Below, piece after piece: positions 33,562-42,747 of a stretch of 60,375 nt of DNA. Position numbers and translations under genes: made by a program. A model generated the notes under the pieces. That model did not search any database and was not told where the DNA came from. It saw only the letters and a list, made by a program, of their open reading frames with translations. This DNA is from Thiocapsa sp. UBA6158 (GTDB lineage: Bacteria > Pseudomonadota > Gammaproteobacteria > Chromatiales > Chromatiaceae): positions 1 through 60,375 of the forward strand of contig NZ_DIUM01000114.1 in NCBI RefSeq assembly GCF_002423035.1, in the 5' to 3' direction. Numbering within the stretch: the first letter of the stretch is position 1; every line of letters starts with the position of its first letter.

Positions 33562-34745
33562 TCGGCGTAACTGTCCTCGGCTCGACCGGCTCGGTCGGCG
33601 TAAGCACCCTCGATGTCGTCGCCCGTCATCCCGAGCAGTTTCACGCGGTCGCCTTGACGGCAAATCGCGACAGCGAGCGCATGGCCGAGCAGTGCCGGTG
33701 TCACCGACCGCAGATCGCGGTGATGGTCGAGGAGGCTGCGGCGCAGCGTCTGCGCGAGCTGCTCGCGGACATGCCGGGGCGCCCGGAGATCCTCTCGGGT
33801 GTCGAAGGGCTCGAGCAGGTCGCGACCATGCCCGAGACCCGATACGTCATGGCGGCGATCGTCGGTGCCGCGGGTCTGCCGCCCACGCTGGCCGCAGCCC
33901 GTGCAGGCAAGCGTCTGCTGCTCGCCAACAAGGAGTCGCTGGTGGTGGCCGGAGCCTTGCTCATGCGTGCCGTGGAGGAGAGCGGTGCGGAGCTGCTTCC
34001 GATCGACAGCGAGCACAACGCCATCTTCCAATGTCTGCCGCCGAACTTCTGCGAGGGCCTGCCGTCGGTCGGGGTGGAACGCATTCTGTTGACCGCGTCC
34101 GGCGGCCCGCTGCGCGATTGGCCGATCGAACGACTCGCGTCGGTCACCCCCGATCAGGCCTGCGCGCATCCCACGTGGGCGATGGGTCGCAAGATCTCGG
34201 TCGACTCGGCCACCATGATGAACAAGGGTCTGGAGGTCATCGAGGCCTGCTGGCTGTTCGGGACCGACACCGATCGCATCCAGGTTGTCGTCCACCCGCA
34301 GAGCGTGATCCACTCCTTGGTCCAATACCAAGACGGCTCCGTACTCGCCCAGCTCGGCAACCCCGATATGCGTACCCCGATCGCCCATGCGCTCGGATGG
34401 CCGGCGCGCCTGGATGCCGGCGTAGCGCCCCTGGATCTCTTCAAGGTCGGACAGCTGAATTTCGAAGAGCCGGATCTTGCGCGTTTCCCCTGCCTCGGGC
34501 TGGCCTTCAAGGCTGCACGCCAAGGCGGCACCGCGCCGGCGATCCTGAACGCGGCCAACGAGATCGCCGTGGCCGCCTTCCTGGATCGACGCCTCGATCT
34601 CCCGGGGATCGCCGCCGTCGTCGACGCGACGCTCGAGGCGCTTCCGAACGAAGACGTTGCGGGCCAGGATCTCGCATTCCTCCTGGACGTGGATCGGCGG
34701 GCACGCGAGCGCGCTGAACACCTGGTCCGATCGCGGGTGATTTAA
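33558..34745 (+). CDS. dxr: DXP reductoisomerase Dxr
   Basis: Second step of the MEP isoprenoid pathway: 1-deoxy-D-xylulose-5-phosphate to MEP, with NADPH and a divalent metal. The N-terminal VLGSTGSVG (6-14) binds NADPH; ANKESLVVAG, then LLPIDSEHNAIFQCL (metal Asp and Glu) and SGGPLRDW follow. GTG 33558 overlaps the cdsA stop by 4 bases and has TGGAG 7 bases upstream, giving 395 residues; the frame is open far upstream as a cdsA shadow. The cdsA-dxr-rseP order is like Pseudomonas. Its TAA is part of a dispersed-repeat copy (TAAACTGCCTCCGGA). Confidence 0.96.
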   Translation: MIGVTVLGSTGSVGVSTLDVVARHPEQFHAVALTANRDSERMAEQCRCHRPQIAVMVEEAAAQRLRELLADMPGRPEILSGVEGLEQVATMPETRYVMAAIVGAAGLPPTLAAARAGKRLLLANKESLVVAGALLMRAVEESGAELLPIDSEHNAIFQCLPPNFCEGLPSVGVERILLTASGGPLRDWPIERLASVTPDQACAHPTWAMGRKISVDSATMMNKGLEVIEACWLFGTDTDRIQVVVHPQSVIHSLVQYQDGSVLAQLGNPDMRTPIAHALGWPARLDAGVAPLDLFKVGQLNFEEPDLARFPCLGLAFKAARQGGTAPAILNAANEIAVAAFLDRRLDLPGIAAVVDATLEALPNEDVAGQDLAFLLDVDRRARERAEHLVRSRVI

Positions 34746-34757
34746 ACTGCCTCCGGA
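34743..34757 (+). repeat. Dispersed repeat at dxr stop
   Basis: TAAACTGCCTCCGGA differs from the mtnA copy at two positions; the TAA is the dxr stop codon. Confidence 0.6.
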
Positions 34758-34815
34758 CCGGTATTCAGTCGCCCTACAGAGGGGGCTGTCCCTGCTCCCC
34801 GGTGATGTCGTCGCC

Positions 34816-34860
34816 GACGCGGTTTAACTCAGAATTTAAATCAAAGACTTAAATCGCGTC
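34816..34860. repeat. Inverted pair of dispersed repeats, 21-nt AT-rich loop
   Basis: GACGCGGTTTAA (34816-34827) faces TTAAATCGCGTC (34849-34860): 12 pairs with one G-T. The 21-base spacer contains the palindrome ATTTAAAT. The same architecture with a 21-base spacer recurs at 57617-57657. Confidence 0.7.
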
Positions 34861-34917
34861 ACTCCGATCGCCGTTGATGACCGGAGTCCTTGCCCGCAAC
34901 TCCTCCCTCATTAGCCA

Positions 34918-34934
34918 CTCCGGACGCGATTTAA
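34918..34934 (-). repeat. Dispersed repeat abutting rseP start
   Basis: CTCCGGACGCGATTTAA lies directly against the rseP ATG (one G between) and occupies the place where a ribosome site would be. On the minus strand it reads TTAAATCGCGTCCGG, the family consensus. Confidence 0.7.
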
Positions 34935-34935
34935 G

Positions 34936-36300
34936 ATGGACATCCTCTTTACGATCGGCTCCTTCGTCGTCGCGCTCGCGATCCTGATCGCCGTACATGA
35001 GTTCGGGCACTTTTGGGTCGCCAGACGCTTGGGCGTGAAGGTTCTGCGCTTCTCGATCGGTTTCGGACGGCCCTTGATTCGCGTTCAGCGTCATCCGGAT
35101 GCGACCGAGTATGTCGTCGCGCTGGTCCCGCTCGGCGGCTATGTCAAGATGCTCGACGAGCGCGAAGAGGAGGTTCCGGCGACACAGGCTCATCTCGCCT
35201 TCAACCGCCAGGCGCTTTGGAAGCGCTCGGCGATCGTCGTCGCCGGTCCACTGTTCAACTTCCTCTTCGCGATCTTCGCGTATTGGGCGATCTTCATGTC
35301 CGGCGACTCGGGCTTAAGGCCGATCGTCGGCGACGTCGAGCCTCAATCGATTGCTGCCGCGGCCGGCTTCCAGTCCGGCGACGAGCTGATTCGGGTCGGC
35401 GACCGCGAGGCGGGAAGTTGGGAGACGGCCCTGATCGCATTCGTCGGGAAATCGCTCGACGGGCGTGAGTTGGCGGTTCAGGTGCGCGACGCCTCGGGCC
35501 TCGAGCTGACGCGCTGGATCCCCTCCGATGCGGTGCGCAGTCTGGCCGAGGAGCCGGACCTCCTCGGTCGCCTGGGTCTTTCTCCGAAACGTCCGACCTT
35601 GCCCGCCGTGATCGGCGAGCTGGTCCCCGGCGAAGCGGCCGAGGACGCCGCACTACAGACCGGTGATCGTATCCTGTCGGCCGACGGCCGTCCGATCGAA
35701 GGCTGGCAGGACTGGGTCGGCGTGGTCCAGGAGCATCCGGACGAGGCCTTGTCGATCGAGATCGAGCGTGCCGACGGCGAGCGCCTTACGTTGAGCGTGA
35801 CGCCGCGATCGACTCAGGTCGAGGGGAACACCATTGGTCGGATCGGGGCCGGCGTGCTGGTTCCGGAGGGCTTGATGGACGATTACAGCGTCGAGGTGCG
35901 CTACGGTCCCGTCGAATCGCTTGATCGGGCCGTCTCCAAGACCGTCGAGATGAGCGTCATGACGCTGCGTGTCGTGGGGCGCATGTTGATCGGTCAGGCG
36001 TCGGTCGAGAACCTCAGCGGTCCCATCACGATCGCGGAGACGGCCGGGAGAACCGCGAGCTATGGATTGGAATCCTTCGTGAAATTCCTCGCGGTCGTGA
36101 GCATCAGCCTGGGCATCCTCAACCTCCTGCCGGTGCCTGTGCTGGACGGAGGGCATCTGTTGTACTTCTTTATCGAGTGGGTCAAGGGTCGTCCCCTCTC
36201 CGAGGAGGCCCAGATGCAGGGCCAGAAGATCGGCCTTTTTCTCCTGGCGGCACTCATGTCGCTGGCCTTCTACTTGGATCTCTCCCGGCTATTGGGCTAG
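34936..36300 (+). CDS. rseP: Site-2 protease RseP
   Basis: Inner-membrane zinc protease that cleaves the anti-sigma factor RseA and clears signal peptides. The zinc motif HEFGH is at residues 21-25 in the first membrane helix; the third zinc ligand is in NLLPVPVLDGGHLLYF near residue 395. Two PDZ domains span about 115-195 and 205-290. It has 454 residues. The start codon has no recognisable Shine-Dalgarno, because a repeat copy abuts it; only TTAAG precedes ATG. It is followed by bamA, the usual envelope-stress neighbour. Confidence 0.95.
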   Translation: MDILFTIGSFVVALAILIAVHEFGHFWVARRLGVKVLRFSIGFGRPLIRVQRHPDATEYVVALVPLGGYVKMLDEREEEVPATQAHLAFNRQALWKRSAIVVAGPLFNFLFAIFAYWAIFMSGDSGLRPIVGDVEPQSIAAAAGFQSGDELIRVGDREAGSWETALIAFVGKSLDGRELAVQVRDASGLELTRWIPSDAVRSLAEEPDLLGRLGLSPKRPTLPAVIGELVPGEAAEDAALQTGDRILSADGRPIEGWQDWVGVVQEHPDEALSIEIERADGERLTLSVTPRSTQVEGNTIGRIGAGVLVPEGLMDDYSVEVRYGPVESLDRAVSKTVEMSVMTLRVVGRMLIGQASVENLSGPITIAETAGRTASYGLESFVKFLAVVSISLGILNLLPVPVLDGGHLLYFFIEWVKGRPLSEEAQMQGQKIGLFLLAALMSLAFYLDLSRLLG

Positions 36301-36321
36301 GCGCGTCGAATCCCTTATACT
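36292..36321 (+). promoter_or_regulatory. Possible bamA promoter
   Basis: TTGGGC (36292-36297, in the last codons of rseP), an 18-base spacer and TATACT (36316-36321) lie 59 bases before the bamA start. This looks like a sigma-70 promoter giving bamA-skp-lpx a separate input. No sigma-E motif (GGAACTT) was seen. Confidence 0.4.
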
Positions 36322-36379
36322 GGCGACCCTAAAACGCCGACTGCGCCGCAGACTTCGGCTTGATCGAGGGGACCCTGTC

Positions 36380-38713
36380 TTGCGCGCGATACCTCTGATG
36401 CTCCGTTGCTGCGCACGTCGGCAGCTCGCTTTGGTGACCCTTCTGCTGGCGATCAACATGCCGGTCGCCGCCGAGGTGTTTCAGATCGCCGACATCCGCG
36501 TGGAGGGCCTGCAGCGGATCGCACCCGGCACCGTCTTCAACTATCTGCCGGTACAGGTCGGGGACACGGTCGGAGACGGCGTGACCGGCGGGATCATTCG
36601 CTCGCTCTACCAAACCGGTTTCTTCGACGATGTGCGTGTCGAGCGTGAGGGCAACGTCCTTGTGCTGTGGGTCCGCGAGCGACCCGCGATCGCCTCGATC
36701 GACATTACCGGCAACCGCGACATCGACACCAAGGCGTTGACGGCTGCCTTGTCCGACATCGGGCTGAAGGAAGGGCGAGTCTTCGATCGCTCGGTTCTCG
36801 ACCGGATCGAGCAGGAGCTCGAGCGTCAGTATTTCTCCCGCGGCAAATACGGCGTGCTGATTCAGTCGACGGTCTCGCCGCTCGAGCGAAACCGCGTGGC
36901 GGTCCGCATCGAGATCACCGAGGGGCTGACAGCGCGGATCAAGCAGATCACCGTCATCGGCAACGAGGCGTTCCCCGAAAAAGAGCTGCTCAAGCGCTTC
37001 GAGCTCGGCACCACCGGCTGGACCTCGTTCTATTCCAAGAACGATCAGTATTCCAAGCAAAAGCTCGCCGGTGATTTGGAGACCCTGCGCTCCTTCTATC
37101 TAGACCGTGGCTTTATTCGGTTCGACATCAAGTCGACTCAAGTCTCCATCAGCGCCGACAAGAAGGAGATCTATATCACCGTCGTCGTCGACGAGGGCGA
37201 ACCCTACCGGATCGGCGACATCAAGCTTGCCGGCGAGCCATCGATCCCGGCCGAGGAGCTGTTCCCTCTGATTCAGCTCAAACGCGGCGACTTTTTCTCC
37301 CGTCGGGCGACCACCGAAAGTTCGGAGCGGATCTCGAACCTGCTCGGCGATCGCGGTTATGCCTTCGCGAACGTCAACACCATTCCCGAGATCGACGAGG
37401 AGGCGCGCACGGTCACGGTGACCTTCTTCGTTGATCCAGGACAGCGCGTCTACGTGCGTCGCGTCAACATGAAGGGCAATACCCGAACCCGCGACGAGGT
37501 CCTGCGCAGGGAGATGCGCCAGCTGGAGTCGGCCTGGTTCTCGGCCGAGCTGGTCCGCAAGTCGCGCGAGCGTCTCCAGCGTTTGGGCTACTTCGAGGAT
37601 GTCGCCATCGAGACGCCTGCCGTGCCCGGTTCCGCCGACCAAGTCGATGTCGATGTGACGGTGACCGAGAAACCTGCGGGGAACCTTTCGGCGGGCGTCG
37701 GTTACTCCCAATCGCAGGGTATTTTGCTCAACGCCAGCGTGACGCAGAACAATTTCCTGGGAACCGGCAAGCGTGTCTCGTTCGGAGTCAACACGAGCGA
37801 AGCGACCCAGCTCTATCAGATCGCTTATACCAACCCCTTCTATACGGTGGACGGTATCAGTCGGGGTTTTAATATCGCCTACCGTGAAACGAATTTCGAC
37901 GAGTTGATCGGTGCGGATTACTCGACCGACGTCGGCGTACTGGGCATGAACTTCGGTCTGCCCATTTCCGAGACCAGCCGTGCCGGCCTCGGTATCCGTT
38001 ATCAGTATACGAATTTCATCGCCGGCGACTTTTCCGAGCTTGCACAAGAGTTCGTCGAGGAAAACGGCAATGTCTTCAATGACTTTATACTCTCGGCGAG
38101 CTATACGAACGACAGCAGAGATACCGCGATCTTCCCGACCAAGGGTGGATTGCGCGTGCTGAGGGCAGACCTCGCTGTCCCGGGAAGCGATCTACAATAT
38201 TACAAGCTCACCTACCAGGAGCAGCTCTATGTCCCTCTGACCTCGCGCTTCGTGGTGTCCTTGAGCGGCGATGTCGGATACGGCGAGGGCTACGGCGACA
38301 CCGAGTCTCTTCCGTTCTTCGAGAACTACTATGCAGGTGGTCCCCGGTCGGTGCGCGGTTTCGTCGCCAACTCGCTCGGACCGCGCGAGATCGGCGACGA
38401 CGATCCGGTCGGAGGTAACTTAAGGATGGCCGGCAGTGTCGAGCTGTTCGCCCCCGCACCCGGCGGAGCGGAGCTGGCCAAGACTCTGCGACTCGGAGCT
38501 TTCTTGGACTTCGGCAACGTCTGGGAGACCAACGCTTCCAATCTCATCGAGCCGACTGGATTCGACATCGGTGACCTGCGCTATTCGGCGGGTCTCTCGG
38601 CAACCTGGCTGTCGCCGATCGGTGCACTTTCGATCAGTCTGGCGGCTCCGCTCAACGAAGAAGAAGGCGACGACACCCAAGTCTTCCAGTTCGGTTTCGG
38701 ACAGACCTTCTAA
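36380..38713 (+). CDS. bamA: Outer membrane protein assembly factor BamA
   Basis: Central Omp85 component of the BAM complex. A signal peptide (residues 1-31, cut before EVFQIADIRVEG) is followed by five POTRA domains (about 30-430) and a C-terminal 16-strand barrel ending in Phe (FQFGFGQTF), the outer-membrane targeting signature. The loop-6 motif VRGF (PRSVRGFVANSLG) is present. It has 777 residues, a little shorter than E. coli. The start is TTG 36380 with GAGGGG at a good distance; ATG six codons later is an alternative. Skp, its periplasmic chaperone partner, is the next gene. Confidence 0.96.
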   Translation: MRAIPLMLRCCARRQLALVTLLLAINMPVAAEVFQIADIRVEGLQRIAPGTVFNYLPVQVGDTVGDGVTGGIIRSLYQTGFFDDVRVEREGNVLVLWVRERPAIASIDITGNRDIDTKALTAALSDIGLKEGRVFDRSVLDRIEQELERQYFSRGKYGVLIQSTVSPLERNRVAVRIEITEGLTARIKQITVIGNEAFPEKELLKRFELGTTGWTSFYSKNDQYSKQKLAGDLETLRSFYLDRGFIRFDIKSTQVSISADKKEIYITVVVDEGEPYRIGDIKLAGEPSIPAEELFPLIQLKRGDFFSRRATTESSERISNLLGDRGYAFANVNTIPEIDEEARTVTVTFFVDPGQRVYVRRVNMKGNTRTRDEVLRREMRQLESAWFSAELVRKSRERLQRLGYFEDVAIETPAVPGSADQVDVDVTVTEKPAGNLSAGVGYSQSQGILLNASVTQNNFLGTGKRVSFGVNTSEATQLYQIAYTNPFYTVDGISRGFNIAYRETNFDELIGADYSTDVGVLGMNFGLPISETSRAGLGIRYQYTNFIAGDFSELAQEFVEENGNVFNDFILSASYTNDSRDTAIFPTKGGLRVLRADLAVPGSDLQYYKLTYQEQLYVPLTSRFVVSLSGDVGYGEGYGDTESLPFFENYYAGGPRSVRGFVANSLGPREIGDDDPVGGNLRMAGSVELFAPAPGGAELAKTLRLGAFLDFGNVWETNASNLIEPTGFDIGDLRYSAGLSATWLSPIGALSISLAAPLNEEEGDDTQVFQFGFGQTF

Positions 38714-38725
38714 GGGAGTCGATGC

Positions 38726-39241
38726 GTGAGGTTAGCCGCTCTTTGGTCGTCGTTGTTCGCGTCGGTCCTGCTGTCGAGCCTTGTGCTCGCATCCGATTAC
38801 AGGATCTCGGTAGTCGATCCCAACCGGGTCGTCGAGCAGTCTCCTCAATACGAGGCTGCCCGCGCTGCGCTTCAACGCGAGGTCGAAGATCGGGAGCGGA
38901 TATTGCGCGAGCAGCAGGATCAGATCTCGGCGTTGCAAGGTCGCCTGGAGCGAGAAGGTGCCTTGATGAGCGAGAGCGAGATTCAGCGCTTGCAGAACGA
39001 TATTCGAAGTCGAACCCGTAAGCTCAAATATGCGAGGGACGAGTTTCAGGAAGACTTCGCGTTGCGGCAGAACGAGCTTCGTACCAAGTTGGCCCTGCAG
39101 GTCCGCGAGGTGATCGTCGAGGTCGCCAAGGAGGAGAAGATCGATCTCGTCATCAGCGAGGGGCTGGTTTACTTCAGTCCACGCATCGATATTTCTGCGC
39201 AAGTCATCGAGCGACTCAAGCAGGAGTTCGTCGACAAGTGA
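38726..39241 (+). CDS. skp: Periplasmic chaperone Skp (OmpH)
   Basis: Trimeric jellyfish-like chaperone that carries unfolded outer-membrane proteins to BamA. A signal peptide (to about residue 22, LVLAS) is followed by the short beta head segment YRISVVDPNRVVEQSP and a long charged coiled-coil hairpin (45-125), then LVISEGLVYFSPRIDIS, the family C-terminal pattern. GTG 38726 has AAGGGAG 7 bases upstream; an ATG 4 bases earlier is out of frame. It has 171 residues, like E. coli Skp. Confidence 0.93.
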   Translation: MRLAALWSSLFASVLLSSLVLASDYRISVVDPNRVVEQSPQYEAARAALQREVEDRERILREQQDQISALQGRLEREGALMSESEIQRLQNDIRSRTRKLKYARDEFQEDFALRQNELRTKLALQVREVIVEVAKEEKIDLVISEGLVYFSPRIDISAQVIERLKQEFVDK

Positions 39242-39280
39242 TGATGCCGTCCGCACCGATGCGGCGAGGTTGGTGAGGCC

Positions 39281-40327
39281 TTGGAGATCTCGCTCGGCGA
39301 ATTGGCGCAACGTTTGTCGGTTCCATTACGGGGCGATCCCGACGCGCGTGTCTGCCGCATTGCGCCGCTGAGTTCCGCCGATGCAACCGGACTGACCTTT
39401 CTCGGCGACGGGCGCTTCAAGCGCCATCTCGGGCAGACTCGGGCCGGCTGCGTGATCCTATCGGATGCGGATGCAGATGCCTGTCGGGTACCCGTCCTGC
39501 TGAGCGACAACCCTTACCTGACCTTTGCGAAAGCGGCGAGGATTCTGTATCCGGAGCCGACAATCGTCGGCGGTATCCACCATAGCGCGGTCGTGGATCC
39601 GACGGCACTGGTGGACCCGACGGCATGGGTCGGTCCGACCTGCGTCCTGGAGGCCGGCGTGGTCGTGGGTGCACGCGCCTTTCTCGGACCCGGTTGTATC
39701 CTCGGACAGGGTGTGCGGGTCGGCGAGGAGAGTCGATTGGTGGCGCGCGTGACACTCTGCTCGGGCACCCTTGTCGGCAAACGCGCACTCCTGCACCCCG
39801 GCAGCGTTATCGGGCGGGAAGGTTTCGGTTTTGCGCGCGACGGCGATCGGTGGGTGCGCATCCCGCAGGTCGGGCGCGCGATTCTAGGCGACGATGTCGA
39901 GATCGGCGCGAATACGACGGTCGATCGCGGTGCGATCGCAGATACCCTGATCGGCGACGGGGTGAAGCTGGATAACCATATTCAGATCGGCCACAACGTC
40001 GAGATCGGCGAGAATACGGCGATGGCGGCGAATACCGGTATCTCGGGTTCGACCCGAATCGGTCGAAACTGCACCATCGCGGGTGCCGTCGGGATGGCCG
40101 GTCATCTGGAGATCGGCGACGGAGTCCATTTTACGGGGATGGCCATGGTGACCCGATCGGTCTTGGAGCCCGGCTCCTACAGCAGCGGGATCCCGGCCAT
40201 GCCAAGCGCTGATTGGCGTCGCAACGTGGCTCGGTTCAGACATCTGGACGAGTTGGCGCGACGCATCAAACAACTTGAGAACCATATCGATACGATGAAC
40301 GAAACAACTGGGCGGGAGGCTACCTAG
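39281..40327 (+). CDS. lpxD: UDP-3-O-(3-hydroxyacyl)glucosamine N-acyltransferase LpxD
   Basis: Third step of lipid A synthesis, adding the second acyl chain. The N-terminal uridine-binding domain (1-100) is followed by a left-handed beta-helix of hexapeptide repeats (105-300) with the catalytic-His region DNHIQIGHNVEIGENTAMAA, and a C-terminal helix that packs the trimer (RFRHLDELARRIKQLE). It has 348 residues. The start is TTG 39281; TGAGG is close upstream. First of lpxD-fabZ-lpxA-lpxB. Confidence 0.95.
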   Translation: MEISLGELAQRLSVPLRGDPDARVCRIAPLSSADATGLTFLGDGRFKRHLGQTRAGCVILSDADADACRVPVLLSDNPYLTFAKAARILYPEPTIVGGIHHSAVVDPTALVDPTAWVGPTCVLEAGVVVGARAFLGPGCILGQGVRVGEESRLVARVTLCSGTLVGKRALLHPGSVIGREGFGFARDGDRWVRIPQVGRAILGDDVEIGANTTVDRGAIADTLIGDGVKLDNHIQIGHNVEIGENTAMAANTGISGSTRIGRNCTIAGAVGMAGHLEIGDGVHFTGMAMVTRSVLEPGSYSSGIPAMPSADWRRNVARFRHLDELARRIKQLENHIDTMNETTGREAT

Positions 40328-40391
40328 CATGGAGGGATCGCATCCCACGCCGACGGATTCTGATTTGCGTCTTGATCGCTCGGAGGACGTC

Positions 40392-40838
40392 GTGAGCACA
40401 ATGGATATCCACAAGATACTGAGCCTCTTGCCGCACCGGTATCCTTTTCTATTGGTCGACAAGGTCATCGACTACAAGGTGAACGAGTACCTGATCGCCT
40501 TGAAGAACGTCTCCTACAACGAGCCGTTTTTTACCGGCCATTTTCCGGTACGACCGGTGATGCCCGGCGTCTTGATCATCGAGGCGCTGGCGCAGGCGAC
40601 CGGATTGCTGGCGATGGCCTCGCGCCCGGAAGAGGTCGGCAACAAGCTCTACTACTTCGTCGGCATCGACAAGGCGCGTTTCAAACGACCCGTCGAGCCC
40701 GGCGATCAGTTGATTCTGGACGTGAAGCTCGGCCCCGTGCGTCGCGGGATCTGGAAATTCGATGGCGAGGCGCGCGTGGACGATCGTCTCGTGGCCAGCG
40801 CCGAGATCATGTGTACGGCCCGAGACTTTACCGCTTGA
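40392..40838 (+). CDS. fabZ: 3-hydroxyacyl-ACP dehydratase FabZ
   Basis: Hot-dog-fold dehydratase of type II fatty acid synthesis; it competes with LpxA for 3-hydroxyacyl-ACP, so its place between lpxD and lpxA is meaningful. The catalytic pair is His50 in FTGHFPVRPVMPGV and Glu64 in IIEALAQ. GTG 40392 has GGAGG 5 bases upstream and gives 148 residues; the in-frame ATG 40401 is the conserved start and ATG 40329 (also with a GGGAGG at 9 bases) would add 21 residues. Confidence 0.95.
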   Translation: MSTMDIHKILSLLPHRYPFLLVDKVIDYKVNEYLIALKNVSYNEPFFTGHFPVRPVMPGVLIIEALAQATGLLAMASRPEEVGNKLYYFVGIDKARFKRPVEPGDQLILDVKLGPVRRGIWKFDGEARVDDRLVASAEIMCTARDFTA

Positions 40839-41605
40839 TTCACCCGACCGCCTTGGTCGATCCGGGGGCGGCGCTGGATTCCGATGTCGAGGTCGGCCCC
40901 TTCGCCGTCATCGGCCCGGATGTCGAGATCGGCGCGGGAAGCCGGATCGGCCCCCATGCCGTGATCAAGGGACCGACCCGGATCGGCCGGGACAATCGCG
41001 TCTTTCAGTTCGCGAGCGTCGGCGAAGATCCCCAGGACAAGAAATACGGCGGCGAGACGACGCGCCTCGAGATCGGCGATCGCAATCAGATCCGCGAGTT
41101 CACGACGCTGCATCGCGGCACCGTCCAAGACAAGGGCGTGACCCGGATCGGCAACGACAATCTCTTCATGGCCTATGTCCATGTGGCACACGACTGCCGC
41201 ATCGGCGACAACGTCATCATGGCCAACGCCGCCTCTTTGGGCGGACACGTCGAGATCCAGGACTGGGCCATCCTCGGCGGCTTCACCATCGTCCACCAGT
41301 TTTGCAGGATCGGTGCTCACGGTTTTTGTGCCATGGGATCGGTTCTGAGCAAAGACGTTCCCCCCTACGTGACCGTCGGCGGGCACCCGGCCGAGCCTCG
41401 CGGTATCAACGCCGAGGGGTTGCGGCGTCGCGGGTTTTCCGATGTCGCCATTCAGGCGATCAAGCGGGCCTATCGAACGCTCTACATGGGAAACCTGAAG
41501 CTCGCCGAGGCGATCGCGGAGCTGAATCGGATGTCCGCGGACGTTCCGGAACTCGGCGTCATGGCCGACTTCATCGCCGACAGCAACCGCAGCATCGTGC
41601 GTTGA
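40835..41605 (+). CDS. lpxA: UDP-N-acetylglucosamine acyltransferase LpxA
   Basis: First step of lipid A synthesis. The protein is a hexapeptide beta-helix trimer; LIHPTALVDPGAALDSDVEV opens the helix, the catalytic His lies in YVHVAHDCRIGDNVIMAN, and HPAEPRGINAEGLRRRGF is the C-terminal signature. The start was set at TTG 40835, overlapping the fabZ stop (TTGA), because family members begin MIHPTA; an in-frame GTG at 40811 would add 8 residues. It has 256 residues. lpxB follows with a TGATG overlap. Confidence 0.94.
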   Translation: MIHPTALVDPGAALDSDVEVGPFAVIGPDVEIGAGSRIGPHAVIKGPTRIGRDNRVFQFASVGEDPQDKKYGGETTRLEIGDRNQIREFTTLHRGTVQDKGVTRIGNDNLFMAYVHVAHDCRIGDNVIMANAASLGGHVEIQDWAILGGFTIVHQFCRIGAHGFCAMGSVLSKDVPPYVTVGGHPAEPRGINAEGLRRRGFSDVAIQAIKRAYRTLYMGNLKLAEAIAELNRMSADVPELGVMADFIADSNRSIVR

Positions 41606-42747
41606 TGTTGCGCATCGGGATCGTCGCCAACGAGGCGTCGGGCGACATCTTGGGAGCCGCTTTGGCTCGCGAGATCCGCAAACGGGTCCCCGAGGTCCGC
41701 TTCGTCGGTGTTGCCGGGCCACGGATGCAGGAGGAGGGTTGCGAGACCCTCTTCGCCATGGAACGGCTCTCCGTGATGGGGTTGATGGAGGTCCTCGGTC
41801 AGCTTCGCGAGCTTCTCGGACTCAGACGCGAGCTGGTGCGCTATTTCGTCGAGAATCCCCCGGATGTCTTCATCGGCGTGGATGCGCCCGATTTCAATCT
41901 CGGTCTGGAGCGCCGGCTGCGCGGTGCAGGCATCCGCACCGTGCACATGGTCAGTCCCACCGTCTGGGCCTGGCGTCCGGGTCGGGTGAAGTCGATCCGA
42001 CGCTCGGTGGATCTCATGCTGAGCGTCTTTCCGTTCGAGGAGACTTTTCTGCGCGAGCACGGCGTGCCGGCACGCTATGTCGGTCATCCGCTCGCCGACG
42101 AGATCCCGATCGAGATCGATCGTGACGGCGCGCGACGTGCCCTCGGTCTGCCGCAGGCCGGATCGATCCTCGCCCTACTGCCGGGCAGTCGGATGGGCGA
42201 GGTCGAGCGTCTGGCCGGACCCTTTATCGAGACCGCCGCGCGTTGTCTCGCCGCCCGCCCGGACTTGCTGTTCCTGATCCCGTTGGTCAATGCTCGGCTG
42301 CGCGAGCGCTTCAGCCAAGTCTTGGCGCAGCTTGCGCCCGATCTACCGATTACTCTGGTCGACGGTCGCAGCCGCGAGGTCCTCGCCGCCGCCGATGTCG
42401 TGCTGACCGCCTCGGGAACGGCCACGCTGGAGACCCTGCTGACCAAGCGCCCGATGGTGGTCGCCTATCGCGTCCATCCGATCTCCTATCACCTGGTCAA
42501 ACAGCTCGGTCTGGTCAAGGTGCCCTATATCGCTATGGCGAATCTCCTGGCCGAGAAGGATCTGGCGCCCGAGTTTATCCAAGACCGCTGCCGCGCCGAT
42601 CTCTTGGCGCCGGCCGTTCTGGCGTTTCTGGATGATGCGGAGCGCGTCGCCGAGATTCAGGCCGAGTATCGACGCATCCATCTTTGGCTGCGACAGGATG
42701 CCGCCGCGAGCGCAGCACAAGCAGTTCTCGATCTCCTGGCGTATTGA
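41605..42747 (+). CDS. lpxB: Lipid A disaccharide synthase LpxB
   Basis: GT19 glycosyltransferase joining UDP-diacyl-GlcN and lipid X to the lipid A disaccharide. The signature GEASGD-like start reads IVANEASGDILGA; GVDAPDFNLGLERRLR, MVSPTVWAWRPGRVK and LLPGSRMGEVERL follow. The 380-residue length is normal. ATG 41605 overlaps the lpxA stop by one base. The TGA stop lies inside a dispersed-repeat arm that begins a terminator-like structure. Confidence 0.96.
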   Translation: MLRIGIVANEASGDILGAALAREIRKRVPEVRFVGVAGPRMQEEGCETLFAMERLSVMGLMEVLGQLRELLGLRRELVRYFVENPPDVFIGVDAPDFNLGLERRLRGAGIRTVHMVSPTVWAWRPGRVKSIRRSVDLMLSVFPFEETFLREHGVPARYVGHPLADEIPIEIDRDGARRALGLPQAGSILALLPGSRMGEVERLAGPFIETAARCLAARPDLLFLIPLVNARLRERFSQVLAQLAPDLPITLVDGRSREVLAAADVVLTASGTATLETLLTKRPMVVAYRVHPISYHLVKQLGLVKVPYIAMANLLAEKDLAPEFIQDRCRADLLAPAVLAFLDDAERVAEIQAEYRRIHLWLRQDAAASAAQAVLDLLAY

